Part shown: piece after piece, positions 1-7,321 of the stretch | Numbering within the stretch: position 1 is the stretch's first letter | Layout of the letters: each line of letters starts with the position of its first letter | Assembly: GCA_947166925.1 (NCBI GenBank) | Contig: CAMVGD010000018.1 | Location: 1-32,343 of the forward strand | Length of the DNA stretch: 32,343 nt | Reading direction: 5' to 3' | Source: an uncultured Clostridia bacterium | GTDB lineage: Bacteria; Bacillota; Clostridia; Christensenellales; CAG-138 | Translations under genes and position numbers: made by a program | The notes under the pieces: model-generated | Seen by the model: the letters and a program-made list of their open reading frames with translations, nothing else | Database searches by the model: none | Told to the model about the DNA's origin: nothing

Positions 1-3
1 AGC

Positions 4-92
4 GCGCGATCTACCGCCGAAGCGAAGTGAAACGAAGCGGAGCATGGTACGCGCGATCTGCCGCTGTAATGAAGCGCAGCGGAATGGAACAG
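4..92. repeat. Two imperfect direct copies (period 47 bp) of an intergenic element beginning GCGCGATCT(A/G)CCGC
   Basis: GCGCGATCTACCGC at 4 and GCGCGATCTGCCGC at 51; the second copy contains a CCGCTG...CAGCGG stem (61-66/77-82). Confidence 0.5.
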
Positions 93-95
93 GGA

Positions 96-120
96 GAAAA
101 CCGCACAGCGCGCGGTTTTC
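96..120. other. Perfect 9-bp stem-loop GAAAACCGC-N7-GCGGTTTTC
   Basis: Direct reading of 96-104 and 112-120; possible terminator of an upstream unit. Confidence 0.45.
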
Positions 121-216
121 GACCATGTGAGACCATCCGGGTGTCACGACAAAGGAGTGACGGATGAGGGGGTGCCGCGCATGGCGCAATATTCGCGCGG
201 AAGGCGTCGCGGATGG

Positions 217-245
217 TTGCAAAACGTGCCGGGATGCGGTACAAT
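217..245 (+). promoter_or_regulatory. Sigma70-type promoter candidate TTGCAA-17-TACAAT
   Basis: TTGCAA at 217-222, 17-bp spacer, TACAAT at 240-245, immediately upstream of the ATG at 253. Confidence 0.45.
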
Positions 246-252
246 ATTGGGT

Positions 253-1188
253 ATGGAACAGTTTTGGACGTCTTTCAACATCGTCATCCCGCTCGTCATC
301 ATGATGGCGACCGGGATGCTCATCCGCAGGGTCGGGCTCGTCTCCGAGGACGCGTTCCGCATCATCAACCGCATCGTGTTCTACATCGGCATCCCGACGC
401 TCGTGTTTCACGCCGTCGTCACCGACACAACGACCGCGCGCTGGCAATACGCGCTGTGGGTCGCGGGAAGCGTGCTCGTCGCCTTCGTGCTCTCCCTGCT
501 GCTGGGCCGCGCGCTCACAAAGGACCCCGCAAAGCGCGGCACGCTTGCGCAGGCGGCGTACCGCAGTAACGACGGCATCTTCGGGCTTGCTGTCGCAACG
601 GCGCTTTTAGGCGAGGGCAACACCGGCACGATGGCGTTCACGCTCGTCATCTCCGCGACGCTGTTCGGCGTCACCGGCGTGCTCTGCTACGAGCTGAACC
701 GCGGCGGCAAGGTCAAACTCGGCAAGGTGCTTCTGAACACGATCAAAAACCCGGTCCTCATCGGCGGCGTGCTGGCGCTGATCGTGCGCTTTACGGGACT
801 GCAGCTTCCGTACGTCATTCTGAAGCCGATCGAGTATTTTAAGAGCATGTGCACGCCTCTGGGCTTTCTGGTCCTCGGCGGCGTGCTGTCGTTCAAGTCC
901 TTGAAGGAGGACTGGAAGCTCGTCACAGTCATCAGCGCGGTGAAGCTGATCGCCTTCCCCGTCGCGGTCTGCACGATCGCGTACTTTGTCGGCGGGCTCA
1001 GAGGTCCTGAGCTTGCCTCGATCTTCATCGTGTTCTCCGCGCCGACCGCAATGTCCTGCCTGCCGATGGCTTCTGAGCTCGGCGGCGACGTGAAGCTTTC
1101 CGGCGAGCTGATCGCGGTCACGACCGTGCTCTCGCTTCTGACCGTATTTCTCTATCTCACATTCTTCGGAGGGATCCTGACAGCATGA
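253..1188 (+). CDS. AEC (auxin efflux carrier) family transporter
   Basis: Multi-TM protein MEQFWTSFNIVIPLVIMMATGMLIRRVGLVSEDAFRIINRIVFYIGIPTLVFHAV; AEC-like N-terminal pattern; the provided ORF starts at 127 but the family-like start is M43 (253). Confidence 0.85.
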   Translation: MEQFWTSFNIVIPLVIMMATGMLIRRVGLVSEDAFRIINRIVFYIGIPTLVFHAVVTDTTTARWQYALWVAGSVLVAFVLSLLLGRALTKDPAKRGTLAQAAYRSNDGIFGLAVATALLGEGNTGTMAFTLVISATLFGVTGVLCYELNRGGKVKLGKVLLNTIKNPVLIGGVLALIVRFTGLQLPYVILKPIEYFKSMCTPLGFLVLGGVLSFKSLKEDWKLVTVISAVKLIAFPVAVCTIAYFVGGLRGPELASIFIVFSAPTAMSCLPMASELGGDVKLSGELIAVTTVLSLLTVFLYLTFFGGILTA

Positions 1189-2387
1189 CCGAACGGCTTT
1201 ATCTTCTTGACAGCATGACGTCCGCGTTCGACGCGGTCGTGACCGCCTGCGAACCCGCAAAAGGCGGATATCTTATCGAGCTTGACCGCAGCGCGTTCTT
1301 CCCGAACAAGGGCGGACAGCCCTGCGACGTCGGCACGATCGGCGACGCCGTCGTTTCCGACGTGAACGAACAGGGCGAGCGGCTTTTGCACCTTACGGAC
1401 CGCGCGATCCCCTTGGGCACGGCGGTGCATTGCGCGCTGGACTTTGCCCGGCGCTTCGACATCATGCAGCAGCACACCGGCGAGCACCTGCTCTCCTACT
1501 GCGCGTGGCACCTCTATGGCGCGCAGAACGTCGGCTTCCACTGCGCGCTCAGCTACGCGACGCTCGATCTCGACAAGCCGGTCTCGCACGAGGGGATCAC
1601 GGCGATCGAGAACCTCGCAAACCGCCTCGCCGCCGAAAATGCCGCGGTGACGGCGAAGATCTACGAAACCGAGCAGGACCTTGCCGGCATTCCGCTCCGC
1701 AAGCACGCGGAGGGGCTGACTGCGCCGATCCGCATCGTCACGATCGAGGGCAGCGACGCGTGCACCTGCTGCGCGCCGCACGTCAGGCGCACCGGTGAGA
1801 TCGGACAGCTGAAGATCGTCGAGGCGATCCCGTACAAGGGCGGCACGCGCTGTACCTTCCTATGCGGCATGCGGGCGCTTTCCCACGCGCAGCAGATGCA
1901 GGACACGGTGAGCGCGATCGCGCTCCGATTCTCCACCGCCCGCGACCAGGCGGAGGCGGCGGTGCAGAAGCAGGCGGAAGATCTGTCCAACGCAAAGCGC
2001 GAGCTGCGGCAGGCGTACGCCGCGCTCGACGAATACCTTGCAAAGGCGCTCAAGGCCGAATCCGAGGACGTGAAGGGCACGAAGCTGATCGTGAAGATCC
2101 TGCACGGCGTCGACGCAAAGCGGCTCCGCAATCTTGCGGGCGCGACGATGACGGACAAGGCGCTCTCCGTGCTGTTTTCGGACACGGGCGAACGCGTCTC
2201 GTACCTGCTCGCCTCGAACGGGATCAAAGCGGACATGGGCGTTCTCATCGCGGCGGTCAACACGGCGCTGAACGGCAACGGCGGCGGACGCGGCACGCTC
2301 GCGCAGGGCAGCGCGAAAACGCCCGCAGACTTGGCGGAAACGGTCGAAAGCCTGCGCACCTATTTCAGAAACGTGCTGCGCGGATAA
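1185..2387 (+). CDS. Alanyl-tRNA editing protein (AlaX-like; AlaRS editing plus DHHA1-like C-terminus)
   Basis: HTGEHLLS and CTCCAPHVRRTGEIG zinc motifs of the tRNA-SAD domain; coiled coil then DHHA1-like GTLAQGSAKTP; 4-nt ATGA overlap with the upstream CDS. Confidence 0.88.
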   Translation: MTERLYLLDSMTSAFDAVVTACEPAKGGYLIELDRSAFFPNKGGQPCDVGTIGDAVVSDVNEQGERLLHLTDRAIPLGTAVHCALDFARRFDIMQQHTGEHLLSYCAWHLYGAQNVGFHCALSYATLDLDKPVSHEGITAIENLANRLAAENAAVTAKIYETEQDLAGIPLRKHAEGLTAPIRIVTIEGSDACTCCAPHVRRTGEIGQLKIVEAIPYKGGTRCTFLCGMRALSHAQQMQDTVSAIALRFSTARDQAEAAVQKQAEDLSNAKRELRQAYAALDEYLAKALKAESEDVKGTKLIVKILHGVDAKRLRNLAGATMTDKALSVLFSDTGERVSYLLASNGIKADMGVLIAAVNTALNGNGGGRGTLAQGSAKTPADLAETVESLRTYFRNVLRG

Positions 2388-2388
2388 C

Positions 2389-2407
2389 GGACGTGCCATG
2401 CACGTCC
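2389..2407. repeat. Strong 8-bp stem hairpin GGACGTGC-CAT-GCACGTCC
   Basis: Perfect inverted repeat starting 2 nt after the AlaX-like stop codon; no T tract. Confidence 0.6.
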
Positions 2408-2426
2408 CTACATGGGCAAAGGAGCA

Positions 2427-2453
2427 TTTCGCGGGACGCCGGATGCGGCGTCC
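2427..2453. repeat. Repeat element TTTCGCGGGACGCCGGATGCGGCG, copy 1; contains hairpin GGACGCC/GGCGTCC
   Basis: 24-nt identical copy at 3966-3989. Confidence 0.6.
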
Positions 2454-2482
2454 TCTGTTATTGTGACGAAAATCCCGGCATG

Positions 2483-2560
2483 TGTCATTCTGTGCGAAGC
2501 GAAGAATACTGACCCGTTTCCGTAAAGATTCTTCGTCGTCGCTGCCTCCTCAGAATGACA
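2483..2560. repeat. Imperfect palindromic REP/MITE-like element TGTCATTCTG...GAAGAAT / ATTCTTCG...CAGAATGACA
   Basis: Terminal inverted repeats TGTCATTCTG and CAGAATGACA with an internal GAAGAAT/ATTCTTC pair. Confidence 0.65.
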
Positions 2561-2630
2561 AATGCTGCTTGGTTCTTCTATCCTTTGATGCTTTTCGCTT
2601 TCTGTGCGGGAAAAGATATTTTATGAATAC

Positions 2631-2669
2631 AAAAATAGCTTCTATGTTTCCTTGCACATAGAAGCTATT
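2631..2669 (-). terminator. Rho-independent terminator of the lipoprotein gene
   Basis: Perfect 14-bp stem AATAGCTTCTATGT/ACATAGAAGCTATT, 8-nt loop, followed on the minus strand by TTTTT. Confidence 0.8.
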
Positions 2670-2684
2670 CTGCTTATATCGATA

Positions 2685-3647
2685 TTATCCATTTAGTGAC
2701 AGATCGATCAACATTTTTTCGATTTCATTTGTAGTATCAAGATACAACTTCAGTTCTTCCGGTGAAAGATCATCCTCGCTAATCTCATCGAGCGCGATCA
2801 TTGCTTCCTCGTAATGCTGCATGTATTCCAGATACTTCATCAGCATTGATGCATCCGGAGATTTTGTGTATTTCTTGATAAAATCGCAGTATTCCTTAAA
2901 GAACGCACGGTATTCGTCCATTGCCTTCTGAAACTCCGGCCGGATTCCGGTCCTCGTCTTTTGCGTCGATGTGGGTTTCGGCGTGGGCTTCGGCGTAGCC
3001 GTCGGTGTCGCTGTAATGGATGGATCAACTTTAATGGAGCGGATGATCTTTTTCGCATCAGAGGTGTAATCAAGCGGGCTGCTTATTTTTTGTATAAATA
3101 TAACCGTGATAAGGGTTTCCGATTTCTTATCAAATGCATGTGATATCACAAACGAAAGGGGTGTTCCTCCAGTAGAACCTTTTCCATATCTTGTTTTACC
3201 TGAAAACCCTCCTATCTTGGTCGTATCTTCCGATACGATCCGTACATTGTCGATTGTTTCCGTCAGTTTATCGGATATAGCATCCATACCCGCAAAGTAT
3301 TCTTCCTGCGTGCATGCTAACGGAGACAAACCGATTATAATTGCAGCATCCGCATCCGTTTTTGCTGTCGAAAATTTGAGATAGTCCCCAGCGCCTTCTC
3401 TTTCATAATAATATGCCGGAATCTGGAACGAATAAGCGCCTACTTGATAAACGCGGTTCGTCTTTTCATCGAAGCCGTTTTTTTCGTTGTTTGGTTCCTG
3501 CGTGATTTCAACTGTGCGCTCGGTGGCTTTTGGCGTTTTCTTTGTTTCACTTGTTTCAAGAAACGCCTTTGGTATGCTTATACACATGCACGCCGAAAAC
3601 GACAGCATGAGAAGCAAACTGAAAAAAATAACTAATAACCGTTTCAT
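2685..3647 (-). CDS. Predicted lipoprotein with Thr/Pro-rich linker and helical C-terminus
   Basis: Signal peptide MKRLLVIFFSLLLMLSFSACMC with lipobox; TATPTATPKPTPKPTSTQK linker. Confidence 0.75.
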   Translation of the reverse strand: MKRLLVIFFSLLLMLSFSACMCISIPKAFLETSETKKTPKATERTVEITQEPNNEKNGFDEKTNRVYQVGAYSFQIPAYYYEREGAGDYLKFSTAKTDADAAIIIGLSPLACTQEEYFAGMDAISDKLTETIDNVRIVSEDTTKIGGFSGKTRYGKGSTGGTPLSFVISHAFDKKSETLITVIFIQKISSPLDYTSDAKKIIRSIKVDPSITATPTATPKPTPKPTSTQKTRTGIRPEFQKAMDEYRAFFKEYCDFIKKYTKSPDASMLMKYLEYMQHYEEAMIALDEISEDDLSPEELKLYLDTTNEIEKMLIDLSLNG

Positions 3648-3659
3648 ATGTCCCTCCTG

Positions 3660-3692
3660 TTTATGTTATTTTGTTAACATAAAATATAACAT
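3660..3692. promoter_or_regulatory. Operator-like half-site array (ATGTTA/TAACAT x3, 12-bp spacing) in a divergent intergenic region
   Basis: Inverted repeat TTTATGTTA-N6-TAACATAAA at 3660-3683 plus a third half-site TAACAT at 3687-3692. Confidence 0.5.
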
Positions 3693-3737
3693 ATCCATTG
3701 TTTTTCTGCAATACTAAATTATTGTTAAGGAGATACT

Positions 3738-3938
3738 ATGGATATGGAAAAACTGATTTTACAGCCAAAACGTCCAAAAGGAGAAGATGGTTTCAAGATC
3801 TTCTCCATCCGCATACCGGATGAACTGGTCGAAAAAATCAACGACCTTGCCGCTAAATCGAATTACAGCCGCAATGAATTGATCGGCAAGCTTCTAGAAT
3901 TTGCCGTAGAACGGTGCGACATCGAGGAAAACAAATAG
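3738..3938 (+). CDS. Ribbon-helix-helix (CopG/Arc-like) small DNA-binding protein
   Basis: KIFSIRIPDELVEKINDLAAKSNYSRNELIGKLLEFAVERC matches the RHH pattern; SD AAGGAG upstream. Confidence 0.8.
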   Translation: MDMEKLILQPKRPKGEDGFKIFSIRIPDELVEKINDLAAKSNYSRNELIGKLLEFAVERCDIEENK

Positions 3939-3965
3939 CGCTTCCATTGTCATTATAGACACCTT

Positions 3966-3989
3966 TTTCGCGGGACGCCGGATGCGGCG
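3966..3989. repeat. Repeat element TTTCGCGGGACGCCGGATGCGGCG, copy 2
   Basis: 24 nt identical to 2427-2450. Confidence 0.6.
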
Positions 3990-4001
3990 CCGCGGAGCAC
4001 A

Positions 4002-4025
4002 GGCGGGTCAAAAGCCCGCCTTTTT
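4002..4025 (+). terminator. Rho-independent terminator downstream of the RHH gene
   Basis: GGCGGG-TCAAAAG-CCCGCC followed by TTTTT. Confidence 0.75.
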
Positions 4026-4148
4026 CCATTTATTTCCGACGATTTTCACACAACTGTTGCGTTTTGTTCATAAATACGGCACACTTTGCTTGCATTCACG
4101 CGCTATACTGTCAGTATCCGAGAGTATACAGCAAAGGAGCGTCAGCCG

Positions 4149-5864
4149 ATGAAACGACCGATCCAACCGAAGCGCCTGCACGTTCTGTGCGCCTTTGCGG
4201 CAGTCTTTGCGCTGCTGCTGATCGGCTGCGCGGCGACGGCGGCGCATATTCCGGAGGCGGAGATCCCGGCGGACGACGTCGTCTTTGAAGCGCCCCCGAC
4301 GCCCGAACAGGCGCTTGTTACGCCCGATCCCGCGCTGATTACGCCGGAGCCGTCGCTTGCTCCGACGCCGACCCCCTCTCCTACCCCCACCCCCTCGCCC
4401 ACGCCGACGCCCTCGCGCCATCCGCTGCACGGCGACACGCTGCTGCCCGGCGACGAGGAGCCGATCGTTCTGGACGTCCAGATCCGGCTGATGGAGCTCT
4501 GCTACCTCGATTTCGAGCAGCCCGACGACGAATACTCCGACGGTACCGCGGACGCGATCCGCGCGTTTCAGGTGCGAAACGGACTGCACGCGAACGGTCT
4601 GTGCGACGCCGAGACCTTTGAAAAGCTGTTCTCCGACGACGCGCTGACCTACGCGATGGTGAAGGGCTCGACCGGCGACGACGTAGAGCTTGCGAAGGAG
4701 CGATTGATCGAGCTCGGCTACCTCGACGGCGTGCCGTTCGGCGAATACGACGAGCAGACCGAGGCCGCGGTGCGCAGGTTCCGGCAGAAAAACCACCTGA
4801 AGGACGACGTCATCATCGACAACGACGCGTTCGAGGTGCTGCTCGGCGAGGACACGGTCTCCAATTTCTACGCGATCGGCGATCACGACGAGATCATCGA
4901 AACGTATCAGCAGAGCCTGTACGCGCTCGGCTATCTCACGTACCTGCCGGACGGCGTGTTCGGCAGGCAGACGCAGAACGCGGTCCGGCGCTTCCAGGAG
5001 GAGAACGGTCTCGTGGTGGACGGCTGTCTCGGCAAAAGCACCGTCGACCTTCTGAAAAGCGGCGACGCCGCGCCGTTCGTCTTTACCGTCGGCGCGGAGG
5101 GCGCGGACGTGGAACGCATTCAGCAGCGGCTCGCGCATTTCGGATATCTTTCTTCGTCGCAGGTCACCGGCTATTACGGCGACAAGACCGCGGCGGCGGT
5201 CAAATCGTTCCAGAAGCGCAACAAGCTGAACGCCGACGGCGCGGTCGGCTTCGATACGATGCAGCTGCTTCTCAGCGAGGACGCGAAAGCGGCTCCTGCC
5301 ACGCCGAAGCCCGCTACGCCGAAGCCCACGAAGAAGCCTTCCGCAACAAAGACGCCCGGCGCGACGCAGAAGCCCGGCACGACACCGAAGCCGACAAAGA
5401 AGCCGACCGAAAAGCCGACCGAACGTCCCGACGAGGGCGATACCGGCTCCGGCGGCAGCACGATCGACTACGGAGACGGCGTCGAGGCGTTCATCCAAAC
5501 TGCCGAATCCCGGCTCGGCTGCAAATACGTGCGCGGCGCGAAGGGTCCCGACAAGTTCGACTGCTCCGGGTTCGTGTACTGGTGTCTCAACAAGTCCGGC
5601 GTAAAGCAAAGCTACATGACGAGCATCGCGTGGCGCAGCTGCTCGAAGTACAAGCGCATCACGTCGATGAGCGATCTCCGGCGCGGGGACGTGCTGGTGT
5701 TCAAGGGCAAGTCCATGAAGACCGGTCACGTCGGCATCTACCTCGGCGGCGGCAAAATGATCGACGCGTCCTCCTCGAAGGGCAAAGTCCGCATCACGGA
5801 CAACGTGCTGCACAGCACCTACTGGAAGGAGCACTTCCTGATGGCGTACCGCATCTGGGACTGA
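4149..5864 (+). CDS. Secreted/lipoprotein cell-wall hydrolase: about four PG_binding_1 repeats plus C-terminal NlpC/P60
   Basis: MKRPIQPKRLHVLCAFAAVFALLLIGCA signal; PTPTPSPTPTPSPTPTPS linker; repeats LGYLD...TEAAVRRFRQKN..., LGYLTYLPDGVFGRQTQNAVRRFQEENGLVVDG, FGYLSSSQVTGYYGDKTAAAVKSFQKRNKLNADGAVG; FDCSGFVYWCL...GHVGIYLGGGKMIDA catalytic motifs. Confidence 0.9.
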   Translation: MKRPIQPKRLHVLCAFAAVFALLLIGCAATAAHIPEAEIPADDVVFEAPPTPEQALVTPDPALITPEPSLAPTPTPSPTPTPSPTPTPSRHPLHGDTLLPGDEEPIVLDVQIRLMELCYLDFEQPDDEYSDGTADAIRAFQVRNGLHANGLCDAETFEKLFSDDALTYAMVKGSTGDDVELAKERLIELGYLDGVPFGEYDEQTEAAVRRFRQKNHLKDDVIIDNDAFEVLLGEDTVSNFYAIGDHDEIIETYQQSLYALGYLTYLPDGVFGRQTQNAVRRFQEENGLVVDGCLGKSTVDLLKSGDAAPFVFTVGAEGADVERIQQRLAHFGYLSSSQVTGYYGDKTAAAVKSFQKRNKLNADGAVGFDTMQLLLSEDAKAAPATPKPATPKPTKKPSATKTPGATQKPGTTPKPTKKPTEKPTERPDEGDTGSGGSTIDYGDGVEAFIQTAESRLGCKYVRGAKGPDKFDCSGFVYWCLNKSGVKQSYMTSIAWRSCSKYKRITSMSDLRRGDVLVFKGKSMKTGHVGIYLGGGKMIDASSSKGKVRITDNVLHSTYWKEHFLMAYRIWD

Positions 5865-5898
5865 CGCCGAAAAGCGCCCGGTCCCGTCCGCGGTGAAA

Positions 5899-5920
5899 AT
5901 GACACAAAAATGACACAACG
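5899..5920. promoter_or_regulatory. 11-bp tandem direct repeat ATGACACAAAA/ATGACACAACG upstream of a promoter
   Basis: Two adjacent copies, one helical turn apart, ending 7 bp before the candidate -35. Confidence 0.4.
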
Positions 5921-5927
5921 GTTTTGC

Positions 5928-5955
5928 TTGTCTTTCCGGAAAAATGTGGTATACT
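5928..5955 (+). promoter_or_regulatory. Promoter candidate TTGTCT-16-TATACT (extended TGG)
   Basis: Hexamers read directly; upstream of the small CDS at 5980. Confidence 0.5.
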
Positions 5956-5979
5956 GAAGAAAAAAGGAGAGATGCGCAT

Positions 5980-6174
5980 ATGCCGACGCTGAAGGACAAC
6001 TGGAAAAAGGTCGGGGACGACCTTACGGAGCTTGGGAAGGATCTCGGCAAGACCATTGTGAAGACCGTCAAATCCGGAGCGAAGGCCGTCTCGGACTGGG
6101 CGGACAAGGACGACGAACCGGCGGAAAAGCCGAAGGAAGACGTCGCGGCCGAGCCCGGGGAGCAAAAAGAATAA
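5980..6174 (+). CDS. Small amphipathic-helix protein of unknown function
   Basis: MPTLKDNWKKVGDDLTELGKDLGKTIVKTVKSGAKAVSDWADKDDEP; GGAGAG SD upstream; followed by a strong terminator. Confidence 0.75.
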   Translation: MPTLKDNWKKVGDDLTELGKDLGKTIVKTVKSGAKAVSDWADKDDEPAEKPKEDVAAEPGEQKE

Positions 6175-6184
6175 CCGAATAGCA

Positions 6185-6216
6185 AAAGCCGCTCGTTGGA
6201 GCGGCTTTGTTTTTTG
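6185..6216 (+). terminator. Rho-independent terminator
   Basis: Perfect 10-bp stem AAAGCCGCTC-GTTG-GAGCGGCTTT then GTTTTTTG. Confidence 0.85.
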
Positions 6217-6223
6217 TCGAAGC

Positions 6224-7108
6224 TTATGCGCCGGGGAACTGCTGCATGAGCTTTTTGTAATCGTCCGCGCTGAGGCTCCAGAGGATCTCGCTGCGCAGCG
6301 TCAGATACTTCGGATCGGAACTGTCGTAAAGCCGTTTGCGTTCCTGCGGAGACATCCGGACGATCAGATTTGCGATCGTGCGGTAGTCCGACTTCGGCTT
6401 GTCCTTCCCCGCGTCCAGCAGCAGCGAAAGCATGGTCTCCTCCGCCTCCTCCGCCGCTCCGCTGCCCGAAGACGCGCCGGCGTGCCCGCCGCCCGAGCCG
6501 TACGCCGCGCCGGAGAGGAACGCCTTGTACAGCGCCTGCGCGGCGCTCATCGCCTGCTCGCGGGAACGATTGATCTGTTCCGCGTTGAATTCGTCGACTT
6601 CGATCTTCTTTTCCTGCTGCTCCTTCATCGCGTCAAAGAGATGTCCCGCAAGCTCGGAGGCATAGCTGCTTTCGAGTGTGCTGACGTCGCGCGCTTCGCC
6701 GCGGTACTGACGCTCCTTGACGTCCGAAAGATAGGTGCTGGTTCCCATTCCGCGCGACCACGCGTCCGCGTCCAGCTCGGCGTTGATCTGTTCCGTCCGC
6801 TCGCGGCGGTTCCGGATCGCCTGCTCGTACGCAGGTCGGAGCCAGTTTCGGATCGTTTCGGAGAGCACGCTCTCGTCCAGCGGCGTAAACTCCACCGTTT
6901 CGGGAATATAGTGACGCAGCATCGCCGAGAACAGCGCCTCGAACGACGGAATGTCCGGCGCCGTCCCGCCCGCTTGTCCTCCTCCGCCGCCGGACGAGTG
7001 TCCGGGGATCTGCGGTTTCTGCGGCTCCTGCGGCTTCGGCGGCTTCGGCGGCTTCGGCGTATCGATGTCGATCGGCGGCGTCAATGGTTTGATGGGTAGT
7101 TTGATCAT
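6224..7108 (-). CDS. Phage-module protein with Pro/Lys-rich N-terminus and helical body (possible virion-internal protein)
   Basis: MIKLPIKPLTPPIDIDTPKPPKPPKPQEPQKPQIPGHSSGGGGGQAGG, then a long helical region; terminal gene of the cassette; start re-assigned from ORF M15. Confidence 0.55.
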   Translation of the reverse strand: MIKLPIKPLTPPIDIDTPKPPKPPKPQEPQKPQIPGHSSGGGGGQAGGTAPDIPSFEALFSAMLRHYIPETVEFTPLDESVLSETIRNWLRPAYEQAIRNRRERTEQINAELDADAWSRGMGTSTYLSDVKERQYRGEARDVSTLESSYASELAGHLFDAMKEQQEKKIEVDEFNAEQINRSREQAMSAAQALYKAFLSGAAYGSGGGHAGASSGSGAAEEAEETMLSLLLDAGKDKPKSDYRTIANLIVRMSPQERKRLYDSSDPKYLTLRSEILWSLSADDYKKLMQQFPGA

Positions 7109-7112
7109 TCTC

Positions 7113-7310
7113 TTATTCTCCTTCCGTTTGTTCGGCCAATGCCGATTCAAGTTCCAGAAGCTTGTTGTACAAAAGCTCCAGATTCTGGTTCAGATTGTTT
7201 TCGTTCTGCGCAACGCCCGAATCATAGGCGTCCCGGTCGACGTTCGCGGACGGCAGGCGTCCGAGATAGACGGGAAACAGCGCCTGCATGCCGGTCGGTG
7301 TATATGCCAT
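7113..7310 (-). CDS. Small phage-module protein, unknown function
   Basis: MAYTPTGMQALFPVYLGRLPSANVDRDAYDSGVAQNENNLNQNLELLYNKLLELESAL; tightly packed between cassette genes. Confidence 0.6.
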   Translation of the reverse strand: MAYTPTGMQALFPVYLGRLPSANVDRDAYDSGVAQNENNLNQNLELLYNKLLELESALAEQTEGE

Positions 7311-7321
7311 GGCGCACCTCC

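Noticed and set aside
3738-3938. RHH protein as the antitoxin of a toxin-antitoxin pair
   Set aside because: No adjacent co-directional toxin-like ORF; followed directly by a terminator.
4068-6185. 705-aa minus-strand ORF
   Set aside because: Antisense to the NlpC/P60 gene whose domains and signal peptide are clear.
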